DNA from: Candidatus Bathyarchaeota archaeon
GTDB lineage: Archaea > Thermoproteota > Bathyarchaeia > Bathyarchaeales > SOJC01
Reading direction: 5' to 3'
Assembly (NCBI GenBank): GCA_029882535.1
Contig: JAOUKM010000002.1
Location: 1-64,000 of the forward strand
Length of the DNA: 64,000 nucleotides
The notes under the pieces were generated by a model. The model saw only the letters and a list, made by a program, of their open reading frames with translations. It was not told the origin of the DNA and searched no databases. Every line of letters begins with the position of its first letter. Position 1 is the first letter of the stretch. The translations under genes were made by a program, and so were the position numbers. Below, in pieces: positions 18,178 to 26,554 of the stretch.

Positions 18178-19350
18178 TCACCGATAGCTCTTGCTCAGCG
18201 CTTTTTTAAGGAACTTGCGAAGCTGATGGAGTCGGGGGTGTTCACCCGTTGGGCTGCTAAGGTAATAGGCTGCAACAGCATTTGAAAACGCGAGTCTCAA
18301 GTCAACCGGGAAATCGTTTGCGTCTGCATATATGTTACCTGCATTCCAAGCGTCGCCAGCGCCTGTTGCCCGCAGAGCTTTGACCTTGAAAACAGGAACT
18401 ATGGTGTTATCATTTTTTGTAAAGGTTGCTGAGTAAGTTGTGGTGTGGAGGTCTATGCGGCTGGTGAGCTTCCTGGCTAGAATTTTCGTGCATTCTTTCG
18501 CAGCAACTGTCATTGATTTGTGCTGTTGTTGGAGTTTACTCGTTTGTTTGGGAGCTACTTGTTTAGCGTAAGTGATGGCTTCATTTTCATTTAGACTTAG
18601 AACATCTATCAAGTTGCAGCGAAGCAAGACTTCTTTGACCATACTAGGAATTTCTGGTTTATTTGGGAGTGGGTCGGCTGTGTCGTAGTAGGTTTTGCCT
18701 TTACCTTTTGTTTTTGCATGGTGAAAAACTGTTTTTGCAAGTTCTGTGCCATGTCTTCGAGTGCCAGCCCAGTTGAAAACGCAAACATAGTCAGTCTTCT
18801 CTAAAAGTGCAAAGTCTTTTTCTGTAAGGTTGTCTGGACCGAAAATTTCTAAAGAGCCGAGGTCACGCAACATTACATTTCTCTTCTCTCCACCATGTGT
18901 AAATTCTAAGGCGGTGGTAATGGACGCGTTGCCATCTATCTTCACGTGTGAAAGGTCAACGTTTAATGGTTGAAGGTGTAGCTTGAGTAAGTTAAGCCCA
19001 AGCGTACTCGTGTAAACTATGGGAAAGACGTTTACGCCTAGAACAGCTAACGCTGCTGCCGTGTTAACAGCGTTGCCACCTCTAAACTCCACATGCGCCA
19101 CGTTGTCTATGCTTCCGCCTTTGCGATTTACAACTTCAAATATGCTTCTGGAAAACTGTTTCACGTCGCCATTCCACGAGACGAAGCGGTCTAAAAAGAA
19201 GTCAGGCATCACGACCACACTGAATGATCTTGGTTTCAGCCTGCTTAGGTGGCTTAGCAGCTCCTCCACTTTTCGAGAAAGAACCTTCAAAGACAAAGCC
19301 TCTCTGAAAACGCATAGACCTTTCAGACAGATAACTTTTACATTTTGCAC
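18178..19350 (-). CDS. PfkB-family carbohydrate/nucleoside kinase
   Basis: The 390-residue protein has the ribokinase (PfkB) fold. An N-terminal substrate motif FRGGNAVNTAAALAVLGVN lies near residue 107. The catalytic ATGAGDAWNAGNIYA motif near residue 330 supplies the base aspartate. An N-terminal extension of about 55 residues precedes the core and may include mis-assigned start residues. It phosphorylates a sugar, nucleoside or similar alcohol; the substrate is not evident. It leads a minus-strand run with the CofE-like and acyl-CoA synthetase alpha genes, so a shared pathway is plausible. Confidence 0.82.
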   Translation of the reverse strand: MQNVKVICLKGLCVFREALSLKVLSRKVEELLSHLSRLKPRSFSVVVMPDFFLDRFVSWNGDVKQFSRSIFEVVNRKGGSIDNVAHVEFRGGNAVNTAAALAVLGVNVFPIVYTSTLGLNLLKLHLQPLNVDLSHVKIDGNASITTALEFTHGGEKRNVMLRDLGSLEIFGPDNLTEKDFALLEKTDYVCVFNWAGTRRHGTELAKTVFHHAKTKGKGKTYYDTADPLPNKPEIPSMVKEVLLRCNLIDVLSLNENEAITYAKQVAPKQTSKLQQQHKSMTVAAKECTKILARKLTSRIDLHTTTYSATFTKNDNTIVPVFKVKALRATGAGDAWNAGNIYADANDFPVDLRLAFSNAVAAYYLSSPTGEHPRLHQLRKFLKKALSKSYR

Positions 19351-19461
19351 ACGCGTGTGCAGAAAGTATTTAGCGCCTACTCACAAGACACCCAAATATT
19401 CACTAAGAAACAATAATGTTAACTCTTTCAGAGAACACTAGAATACAACAAAATTTAGACT

Positions 19462-21159
19462 GTGGTGAAACCGAAGTTGACGAACCCACAAGACTTGAGC
19501 TCTCTTGAAAAAGAAAAGGAGAAGTGGAAAAAGGAGACCGTGGAGAAAAGCCTAATACATCTTCAAGAAAAAAAGAGTAAGTTTCTAACCAGCTCAGACA
19601 TTCCAATTGAAAGAATCTATACTCCCCTCGAAGTGAAAAATCTAGACTACATTCAAGATTTAGGCTTTCCAGGCGAATACCCCTACACCCGCGGCGTTTA
19701 CCCAACAATGTATCGTGCCCGATTATGGACTATGCGACAATATGCAGGCTTTGGCACAGCGGAGCAGACAAACCAGCGTTTTAAATACTTGCTTCAGCAG
19801 GGCCAGACTGGCTTAAGTGTGGCTTTTGACTTTCCTACACAGATTGGACTCGACTGCAACCATCCTTTAGCGTTAGGTGAAGTGGGAAAAGTAGGGGTAA
19901 GCGTTGGCATCTTAAAAGAAATGGAACTTCTGTTTAATCGAATTCCCCTCGACAAAGTAACTACGAGCATGACGATAAACGCGCCTACCACGGTGCTTCT
20001 AGCAATGTACGTCGCCATAGCCCAAAAACAGGGTATTACCCAGTCGATTCTGGGCGGCACCGTGCAAAACGACATTCTCAAAGAATATGTAGCTCGCGGT
20101 ATGTACATCTACCCGCCCCAACCGAGCATGAAACTTGTTACGGACGTCTTCGAATACTGTGGCAAAAACATGCCCCGCTGGAACACAATAAGCATAAGCG
20201 GCTATCACATCCGCGAAGCAGGCGCAACAGCAGTGCAGGAAGTTGCCTTCACCCTCGCTAACGGCATCGCCTACGTGCAAGCAGCAATTGACCGCGGCTT
20301 AAACGTAGACAACTTTGCTAGAAGACTATCTTTCTTCTTTGCCTGCCACGACAACTTTCTGGAAGAAATAGCCAAATTTCGAGCCGCCCGACGACTGTGG
20401 GCCCGCATAATGCGAGAAAAGTTTGAAGCTAAAAAGCCTTCGTCTTGGCAACTACGTTTCCACACACAAACTAGCGGAGTAGCGTTAACTGCACAACAAC
20501 CCCACAACAACATCGTCCGCGTTGCACTTCAAGCCCTTGCTGCAGTGCTTGGAGGGACGCAAAGCTTGCACACAAACAGCTTCGATGAAGCTTATGCATT
20601 GCCGAGTCAAAAGGCTGTGACGATAGCATTGCGCACACAGCAAATTATCGCTTATGAAAGCGGTGTCGCAGACACGATTGACCCCACTGCCGGAAGCTAC
20701 TGCATTGAAGCTTTAACAAATCAGATTGAGGAAGACGCTATGGGCTACATTGAGGAAATCGATCGACAGGGAGGGGCAGTGAACGCCATAGAAAAGGGTT
20801 ACATACAGCGTGAAATCATTGAAAGCGCCTACAAATACCAAAGAGAAGTGGAGAGAGAAGAGCGCATAATTGTGGGTGTAAACGAGTTTGAAGCCGAGGA
20901 AGGAGCGCCTATCAAAATTTTGCGAGTTGACCCCACTGTTGAAAAGAAGGTAGTTGAACGGTTGAAACATGTAAAAAAGGAGAGAAACAACAGAAAAGTT
21001 GAGGAGACTCTCGATAAACTGCGTCATGCGGCTGAAGAGGGAACAGAAAACCTTGTGCTACCCATTTTGGACGCTGTTAAAGAATATGCTACAGTGGGCG
21101 AAATCTGCAACGTTTTACGGGAAATCTATGGCGAATACAAACCATTAACCATCTTTTAG
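19462..21159 (+). CDS. mcmA: methylmalonyl-CoA mutase, catalytic (large) subunit
   Basis: This 565-residue protein is the substrate-binding chain of B12-dependent methylmalonyl-CoA mutase, which interconverts methylmalonyl-CoA and succinyl-CoA. It shows [20 protein letters not shown] near residue 74, where the YTRG and R residues contact the CoA ester. [11 protein letters not shown] near 120, [17 protein letters not shown] near 240 and the late [18 protein letters not shown] near 395 also match. The separate cobalamin-binding subunit and the epimerase are not visible in this window, which is the usual split archaeal arrangement. The start is GTG at 19462 or 19465. Confidence 0.94.
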   Translation: MVKPKLTNPQDLSSLEKEKEKWKKETVEKSLIHLQEKKSKFLTSSDIPIERIYTPLEVKNLDYIQDLGFPGEYPYTRGVYPTMYRARLWTMRQYAGFGTAEQTNQRFKYLLQQGQTGLSVAFDFPTQIGLDCNHPLALGEVGKVGVSVGILKEMELLFNRIPLDKVTTSMTINAPTTVLLAMYVAIAQKQGITQSILGGTVQNDILKEYVARGMYIYPPQPSMKLVTDVFEYCGKNMPRWNTISISGYHIREAGATAVQEVAFTLANGIAYVQAAIDRGLNVDNFARRLSFFFACHDNFLEEIAKFRAARRLWARIMREKFEAKKPSSWQLRFHTQTSGVALTAQQPHNNIVRVALQALAAVLGGTQSLHTNSFDEAYALPSQKAVTIALRTQQIIAYESGVADTIDPTAGSYCIEALTNQIEEDAMGYIEEIDRQGGAVNAIEKGYIQREIIESAYKYQREVEREERIIVGVNEFEAEEGAPIKILRVDPTVEKKVVERLKHVKKERNNRKVEETLDKLRHAAEEGTENLVLPILDAVKEYATVGEICNVLREIYGEYKPLTIF

Positions 21160-21178
21160 CCATCTTTTCTAAAAAGGT

Positions 21179-21216
21179 CGTTGCGCCACTCTTTTTGGCA
21201 ACGGGTTTTTCTTTTC
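21179..21216 (+). terminator. hairpin with T-rich tail
   Basis: CGTTGC (21179-21184) pairs with GCAACG (21198-21203), followed at once by GGTTTTTCTTTTC. It lies just after the mutase stop, between convergent genes, as expected for a terminator. Confidence 0.45.
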
Positions 21217-21303
21217 TTGGTGCATGTAAAGGGAATATTACGAAGAAATCTTGTCATTCATGCTTGCATTTGTTAGTTACTAAATGAGAATTGAAAAAAA
21301 AGT

Positions 21304-22476
21304 TTAGAGAGTTTGAAGCGCTTCCCTTATTCGTGTTAAGGCTTTTTCTATGTTAGGAATAGAGTTAGCAAATGAGAATCGCATGTAGCCTTTGCCATAG
21401 TCGCCAAAAGCAGTGCCAGACAATGTAGCTACGCCTGCTTTGTTGAGCAGAAAATCCGGTAGTTTTTGGCTGTCCATGTTTACGCTTTTCACATTTGGAA
21501 AGACATAGAACGTGGCTTGGGGTCTCTTGCAAGCTATGCCCTCTATCTTGTTTAAGCCAGAAACTATGACTTCGCGTCTTTGTTTGAACTCTTCCACCAT
21601 CCTTTTTGCTTCGTCTTGTGGCCCACGTAAAGCTTCGACACCTGCCATCTGCGAAAACGCACAAGTGCAAGAGTTAGAGTTTATCATGAGCTGCGTGATT
21701 TTTTCAGCTAAGTTTTTTCGCATAACTCCGTAACCCAGTCTCCACCCTGTCATAGCGTAGGTTTTCGAGAACCCGTCTATTATCACTGTTTTCTCTTTCA
21801 TTCCGGGAAGCGAAGCAATGCTTCTGTGCTCACCTTCGTAAATCATCTGGCTGTACATTTCATCTGAAACTATGATTAAATCGTCTCTGCCTTTAACTTT
21901 GTCAGCGATAGCTTCTAAGTTTTCTTTTGTCAATACGCCACCTGTGGGGTTTTCCGGAAAGTTCAGAATAATCATTTTGGTTTTATCGGAGATTTTTTCT
22001 ACAGTGTCTTCGGTGTCTATTGCAAAATCGTTTTCTTCTTTCAGCGGCATGGGCACTGGTTTCGCGCCGATGAACTTTATCAGAGACTCATAGATCGGGA
22101 ACCCCGGGTTTGGATACATCACCTCGTCACCTACTTCGACGCAAGCTAGTATGCTGAAAAATATTATCGGCTTGGCGCCAGGTGTTACAACAACTTCTTC
22201 AGGGTTTACAGGAATGCGCCTTGTTTTTGAAATGTATTCCGCTATGGCTTCCCTAAGCTCAGGGATCCCCGCGGCAGGAACATAATGCGTGTACCCGGCG
22301 TTCATGGCTTTTGTTGCTGCATCTCTGATATTTTTAGGAGTGTCAAAATCTGGCTCGCCAATTTCTAGGTGAACTATTTCGCGACCTTGTTTTTCTAAGG
22401 CTTTAGCTTTTGCAAGCATCTCAAAAGCGGTTTCTGTGCCTAAATCTTGCATTCTTCTCGCAAATATTGATGACAT
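21304..22476 (-). CDS. class I/II pyridoxal-phosphate aminotransferase (aspartate-type)
   Basis: The 390-residue protein is a fold-type I PLP aminotransferase of the archaeal aspartate aminotransferase group. The substrate loop HLEIGEPDFDTPKNI lies near residue 36. TPGAKPIIFFSIL is at 96, NFPENPTGG at 172, and the PLP lysine motif DGFSKTYAMTGWRLGY near 233. A C-terminal MRFSFANS with the substrate-binding arginine closes the fold. It moves amino groups between aspartate or other amino acids and 2-oxoacids; exact specificity cannot be read. A TTCTCTCTCC stretch upstream (GGAGAGA on the minus strand) is the ribosome binding site. Confidence 0.92.
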   Translation of the reverse strand: MSSIFARRMQDLGTETAFEMLAKAKALEKQGREIVHLEIGEPDFDTPKNIRDAATKAMNAGYTHYVPAAGIPELREAIAEYISKTRRIPVNPEEVVVTPGAKPIIFFSILACVEVGDEVMYPNPGFPIYESLIKFIGAKPVPMPLKEENDFAIDTEDTVEKISDKTKMIILNFPENPTGGVLTKENLEAIADKVKGRDDLIIVSDEMYSQMIYEGEHRSIASLPGMKEKTVIIDGFSKTYAMTGWRLGYGVMRKNLAEKITQLMINSNSCTCAFSQMAGVEALRGPQDEAKRMVEEFKQRREVIVSGLNKIEGIACKRPQATFYVFPNVKSVNMDSQKLPDFLLNKAGVATLSGTAFGDYGKGYMRFSFANSIPNIEKALTRIREALQTL

Positions 22477-22832
22477 GACTGTTCTCTCTCCAGAAACAAC
22501 TACTAAAAGAAAACAAACTATATTATACTTTCCATACCGAAAACAAACCTCTAAGCGGTAGTTCTTCTGGAGTGGAAACCGTTTTCACCTTTTTTATGCG
22601 TTGCTCATTACGCAACTTCGAGCTTGTTCTTATATGAATCCCATAAAAGGGGGGACACTGGGGTGATCGCCTTTACACGTAGAGTTTGATACATTCGATG
22701 AAGAAGATGGAATAGATATGCATGTTAAAACCAATAATCTTATTAATGTTGGTTGTGTTACTATAATATTGTTTTATTGTTCTAAATTTAAGTGTGGAAA
22801 TGAGTAAACTGAAATTAAGAGGGGAGATGTAG
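22477..22832. promoter_or_regulatory. divergent intergenic region
   Basis: This 356-bp gap contains a TATA-like CTAAATTTAA at 22782-22791, about 41 bp before the TTG of the secreted PPC-domain gene. A GGGGAG ribosome binding site lies near 22821. The aminotransferase ribosome binding site lies at the left end. I see no gene inside. Confidence 0.4.
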
Positions 22833-23828
22833 TTGCAGAGGGGTCGTCAGAAATGGGTATTAGGGGTATCTGTTCTGGCAGTGATTGTTCCTGTAAGCTT
22901 GGTTGTGCTTTCTTTGAACGGGTTTTTTTCGCATCAGCCGTTGGTTGAGGAAGTGGTTGCTGAAACAGTTGCGTGGGAAATTGAAAGGCCGTCGGAGCTG
23001 TTGAGTATTGATCAAGTTACTGAGAATATTTACGAGAATGAGGAAGCATTTTCTAACCTGACTGTTCATATTTATAATTACTGTGAGGAAGATTGGGAGT
23101 ATGGCAGCTGCGATACTTTGGGTATGGGTGTTTCCGTGGATGCCAACGTCGAAGCTGGCTTTGTAGAAAATGTCAACGTGACTTTCTATGATGATATACA
23201 GCCGTCTAAGGTGTATTGGTTTGAACTTGAGGAAAGGGGTTGGTTTGACAATCTCTCTGTTGTGGACTATAGTCATTGCAGAGCTTCTGAGGAGCATGTG
23301 GAAGCTTCTGTATACATGAACGGAGTGAACCAGCCAAGACATACCCACTTCAAAGCTTCTTTAACCTGGAAGTTAAAAACTGCTAATAATGAGTCGCACC
23401 AGATAACGGTGTCTTCTGAAATCACGTATTATAACGGAACGGCTTACAGGAAGGTGGTGTTGCCTATATTCCTGCGAGTTATTGCTGATGCTGGTGGCAG
23501 CTTTGAAACTGCGAGAACAATTGGCTTTGGAAGCCACACAGCATTTATCCATATTATTGATGATCCTGAAGACTGGTATAGGATGTGGTTTGATGTTGGA
23601 CAGACGGTTAGTATACAGCTTTCCATTCAAGAACCTAGTCAAGGGCTTTACCTAGATTTATACTTGTACAATCCTGATGGAACTCTAGTTGCAAACTCCT
23701 CTTCCAGAGAACCTAACAACATAGAGCAAATCACACACACAATTAACCAATCAGGCAACTGGTACATTCGAGTGCTAGATCCTTACGCAGGATATACCCT
23801 ATATACCCTCTCAATAAAGGAGGAATAG
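22833..23828 (+). CDS. secreted protein with C-terminal PPC-like domain
   Basis: The 331-residue protein starts with a basic stretch and a hydrophobic segment (residues 9-28), a signal peptide or N-terminal anchor. The middle part, about residues 45-215, is beta-rich with many NxS/T sequons and is of unknown family. The last 110 residues resemble a bacterial pre-peptidase C-terminal (PPC) domain: DDPEDWYRMWFDVGQTVSIQ, then LYLYNPDGTLVANSS and GNWYIRVLDPYAGYTLYTLS. PPC domains are extracellular modules on secreted enzymes or surface proteins. It starts with TTG after a GGGGAG site. A shorter related gene follows 11 bp later. Confidence 0.75.
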   Translation: MQRGRQKWVLGVSVLAVIVPVSLVVLSLNGFFSHQPLVEEVVAETVAWEIERPSELLSIDQVTENIYENEEAFSNLTVHIYNYCEEDWEYGSCDTLGMGVSVDANVEAGFVENVNVTFYDDIQPSKVYWFELEERGWFDNLSVVDYSHCRASEEHVEASVYMNGVNQPRHTHFKASLTWKLKTANNESHQITVSSEITYYNGTAYRKVVLPIFLRVIADAGGSFETARTIGFGSHTAFIHIIDDPEDWYRMWFDVGQTVSIQLSIQEPSQGLYLDLYLYNPDGTLVANSSSREPNNIEQITHTINQSGNWYIRVLDPYAGYTLYTLSIKEE

Positions 23829-23839
23829 TTATAAAGAAA

Positions 23840-24124
23840 ATGTTAGCAGGCATTATGACGACAGTCGTATTATTGTCACTGACACTTCCCTTAGCTTATG
23901 CGTGGCAAATCGAGAGACCTTATCGTACTCAGATCATAAACGGTCTGGTTGAAAACAACAATACGGAAGATGCAGCCTCTGTTGGCTTGGGCGTTAACGT
24001 CAACCAATACAACGAAGGCCCGTTCAACTATGAAAATGACGATTTTATTGGCATGAACGTTACTATGACTGCAAATTCTAGGATGGATATCGAATATGAA
24101 GCGTGTTGGGAAGATCTACGGTGA
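23840..24124 (+). CDS. short secreted protein related to the preceding gene, probably truncated
   Basis: This 94-residue frame has a signal-peptide-like start (residues 1-21). It then shares the AWQIERP junction and an acidic NxS/T-rich beta region with the upstream protein (AWEIERP there), including a similar VGLGVNVNQYN versus MGVSVDANVEA segment. It stops at a TGA after EACWEDLR, with no PPC domain. The same frame continues past the stop for about 30 residues, so this may be a degraded paralogue. The GGAGG site near 23818 is 17 bp from the ATG. An in-frame ATA at 23831 sits at a better distance, leaving the true start unclear. Confidence 0.5.
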   Translation: MLAGIMTTVVLLSLTLPLAYAWQIERPYRTQIINGLVENNNTEDAASVGLGVNVNQYNEGPFNYENDDFIGMNVTMTANSRMDIEYEACWEDLR

Positions 24125-24373
24125 TTTGACGAAGAAAACTATATTGCTGATTATTACAATCAATCCTTTCTTCTTAACGCGCGCGTTTTTCTTCTTTCGT
24201 TTCGCTCATTTTTACGATAGAATTTTGTAAAGGCGAAAACTTGCTTGTGCGCTAGTTTTGGCACTGTGCGGTTTCAAATATCAACAAGAAGGATCTAGGC
24301 ATTACACACAGTTCCTGCCTCACTTCAAACGAAACGCATAAATCATGTAAATTAGTTTCATTATCTCCTAGGT

Positions 24374-24540
24374 CGGGCGGTAGCTCAGCTTGGTAGAGCT
24401 TCCGAGTCTGCCAGCAAGCCTAGCAGACGGAGACGCTGTAGACGCCTACCAGCAAGGTGGGTATCACTCAGCCTATCAAGCGTACAGCCAATTTGGCAGA
24501 AACCGGAGTGTCGCAGGTTCAAATCCCGCCCGCCCGACCA
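24374..24540 (+). tRNA. intron-containing tRNA-like gene, candidate tRNA-Gln(CUG)
   Basis: A 7-bp acceptor stem (CGGGCGG at 24374-24380 with CCGCCCG at 24530-24536) is followed by A and an encoded CCA. The D-arm GCTC/GAGC is perfect, and the T-arm has the TTCAAAT loop. An intervening sequence of about 90 nt interrupts the anticodon loop (roughly 24411/24412 to 24500/24501); exon-intron pairing TCTGCC/GGCAGA would form the splicing helix. If spliced at the usual 37/38 site the anticodon reads CUG (Gln). The D-arm is not typical of tRNA-Gln, and the anticodon and T stems each hold one A-C mismatch, so identity is uncertain and a decayed or multiply interrupted gene is possible. Confidence 0.65.
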
Positions 24541-24623
24541 AGAAATAACTGCAGGCGCATCTTTGACCCAAACATCATAGGAATCAACTTTATGAAACTG
24601 TCTGATGAAAGAGAAGAGTCGAG

Positions 24624-26078
24624 ATGAACAAGAAAATCCTTTTAACAGTACTTGCGTCTGTACTCTTGTTATCATCGATACTTACTACGCAACTCGTAAC
24701 AACCGTAATAGCATCAACTACATATCATGTTTACCCCAGTCAGTCAATTCAAGAAGCAATAAATTCAGCTCAGCCTGGAGATACAATATTTGTTCATTCA
24801 GGAACATACCGCGAGAACCTAATTGTAGACAGGTTTCTAACTCTTCTTGGAGAAAGCGAAGAGACCACCATCGTAGATGGAAGTGGAGAGAACCGAACAG
24901 TTATCGAGGTAACTGCCAATAACGTTTTCATTAGTGGGTTTACTGTACAAAACAGCTCACGCGCAGCAGGCACTTCATATGCAGGCATTAAGATTTCAGC
25001 ACATGCATGTAACATTACTGGTAATCATGTAACAAGAAATAAGATCGGTATCTTTGTGACTTCGCAGAAAAGCAGAATCATGGAGAATGTTGTTACAAGA
25101 AATGGGCAGGGCATAGCACTATATGATTCCTCTGAAGTAATGGTTGAAGCAAACAACCTCTCCGCCAATACAGTGGGCATTTCATTAGCCTTTTCCTCTA
25201 ACAACACAATTGTGGACAATAGAGCTGCGAACAGTTCCTATGGGGGACACGGCATTTACCTATCATCAAATTCCTTCAACAACACGGTTCTCAGTAACGA
25301 TCTTATGAACAACTACCATGGTATATGGCTGTCAAGTTCGTCTAATAACTCAATTGTGGAAAACACCATAGCAAACAACGAACTACTGGGCATCGAACTG
25401 GCCAGTTCTCCCGACAATACCTTTTATCACAACAACTTTATCAACAATCCAAAGCATGTTGTTATTGATACCAAATCAATAAGCATTTGGGATAATGGCT
25501 ATCCTTCTGGAGGAAACTACTGGTACAAGTACATCGATGTCGATGAGAAGAGTGGCCCTAATCAAGACCAACCCAGCAGCGACGGAATATGGGACAATCC
25601 ATATCCTATAAATGAGAACAATCAAGACAGATATCCATCCGTGAAACCTTACGGTGAAATTCCCGATTTAATACTGGACAAAACAAAACCAACTGCAAAT
25701 GCAGGTCCAGATAGAACGGCCAATGTAGGAACACCCATCGCCTTTAATGCAAGCAAATCCACCGACAATGTAGGCATTGTTAGTTATCTTTGGGACTTTG
25801 GTGATGGCACAAACGCCTCAGGCGCTGTCGTAACTCATGACTACGCTATCGATGGAACTTACACCGTGACTTTGACCGTCAAGGATGCGGCAGGAAACTC
25901 TAATACTGACCTAATAAACATAACAGTTGTTACAGTTAAATCACCTCCAGGCTGGATCATAGCAGTAGCTGTGGTGATAGGGACAGCTATCGTAGCCACG
26001 CTATTTTGGAAACATAGTATAGCAAAGACTACCAAAAAGAAAAAGTTGAAAAAGATGCGGTCTCGCAAGCATCGTTGA
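24624..26078 (+). CDS. surface beta-helix (NosD-like) protein with PKD domain and C-terminal anchor
   Basis: The 484-residue protein has a signal peptide (residues 1-31). A right-handed parallel beta-helix of the NosD/PbH1 type follows at about 35-335, visible as repeated G-xx-I-xx-S/N-xx-N steps such as NKIGIFVTSQKSRIMENVV. A single PKD domain at about 355-440 has the signature SYLWDFGDGTNASG. A membrane helix near 445-465 and a strongly basic tail (KKKKLKKMRSRKHR) anchor it with the bulk outside the cell. Beta-helix proteins of this type bind or process carbohydrate or display surface structure. The PKD unit is closely similar to the repeats of the giant protein that follows. Confidence 0.85.
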   Translation: MNKKILLTVLASVLLLSSILTTQLVTTVIASTTYHVYPSQSIQEAINSAQPGDTIFVHSGTYRENLIVDRFLTLLGESEETTIVDGSGENRTVIEVTANNVFISGFTVQNSSRAAGTSYAGIKISAHACNITGNHVTRNKIGIFVTSQKSRIMENVVTRNGQGIALYDSSEVMVEANNLSANTVGISLAFSSNNTIVDNRAANSSYGGHGIYLSSNSFNNTVLSNDLMNNYHGIWLSSSSNNSIVENTIANNELLGIELASSPDNTFYHNNFINNPKHVVIDTKSISIWDNGYPSGGNYWYKYIDVDEKSGPNQDQPSSDGIWDNPYPINENNQDRYPSVKPYGEIPDLILDKTKPTANAGPDRTANVGTPIAFNASKSTDNVGIVSYLWDFGDGTNASGAVVTHDYAIDGTYTVTLTVKDAAGNSNTDLINITVVTVKSPPGWIIAVAVVIGTAIVATLFWKHSIAKTTKKKKLKKMRSRKHR

Positions 26079-26554
26079 TCCAAAAACACTTTTCATCAAT
26101 GTTTAGAAAGTCCATATCTTCCCGAAGTTTTTGACTATTAATACCAGCCTTTTATGCCAATCTCATCGTCTTTTGTTACTATTGCCATTGGACTTCATTC
26201 ACACATGCCTCAGGTAAGAAAGCGAGTGTCGGAAGACATGACATTTCCTAAATCTTAATATTCTTTGCATTGAAGTACACCTTAAACCGTTTTCCAACTC
26301 TAGAAACAGTAGGTTGACATGGACATTCTGGTAAATGTTGACATTCATAGGCATATAGAAGATAAATCCAAAACTCTTTTTACTTTGTATAAGAAGAGTT
26401 TTAGTGCTGAAAGGAGAAAGGAGATTCGTCTGAATGAAAAGAGTAGTGAGGATTTTCGAGAAGCAAATTTTCCGTCCGTATCAGCTGTTCGAAGCACGCC
26501 AGCACTGTCTCCGTCAAAACCCGTATCTTGTAAAAAGAAAGGAGGAGAAGCACC
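26079..26554 (+). promoter_or_regulatory. long leader/intergenic region before the giant PKD gene
   Basis: This 476-bp stretch has a short open frame but no convincing gene. It ends in a strong GGAGGAG ribosome binding site at 26541-26547, placed 7 bp before the TTG start at 26555. I could not identify one clear TATA box. Confidence 0.35.
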
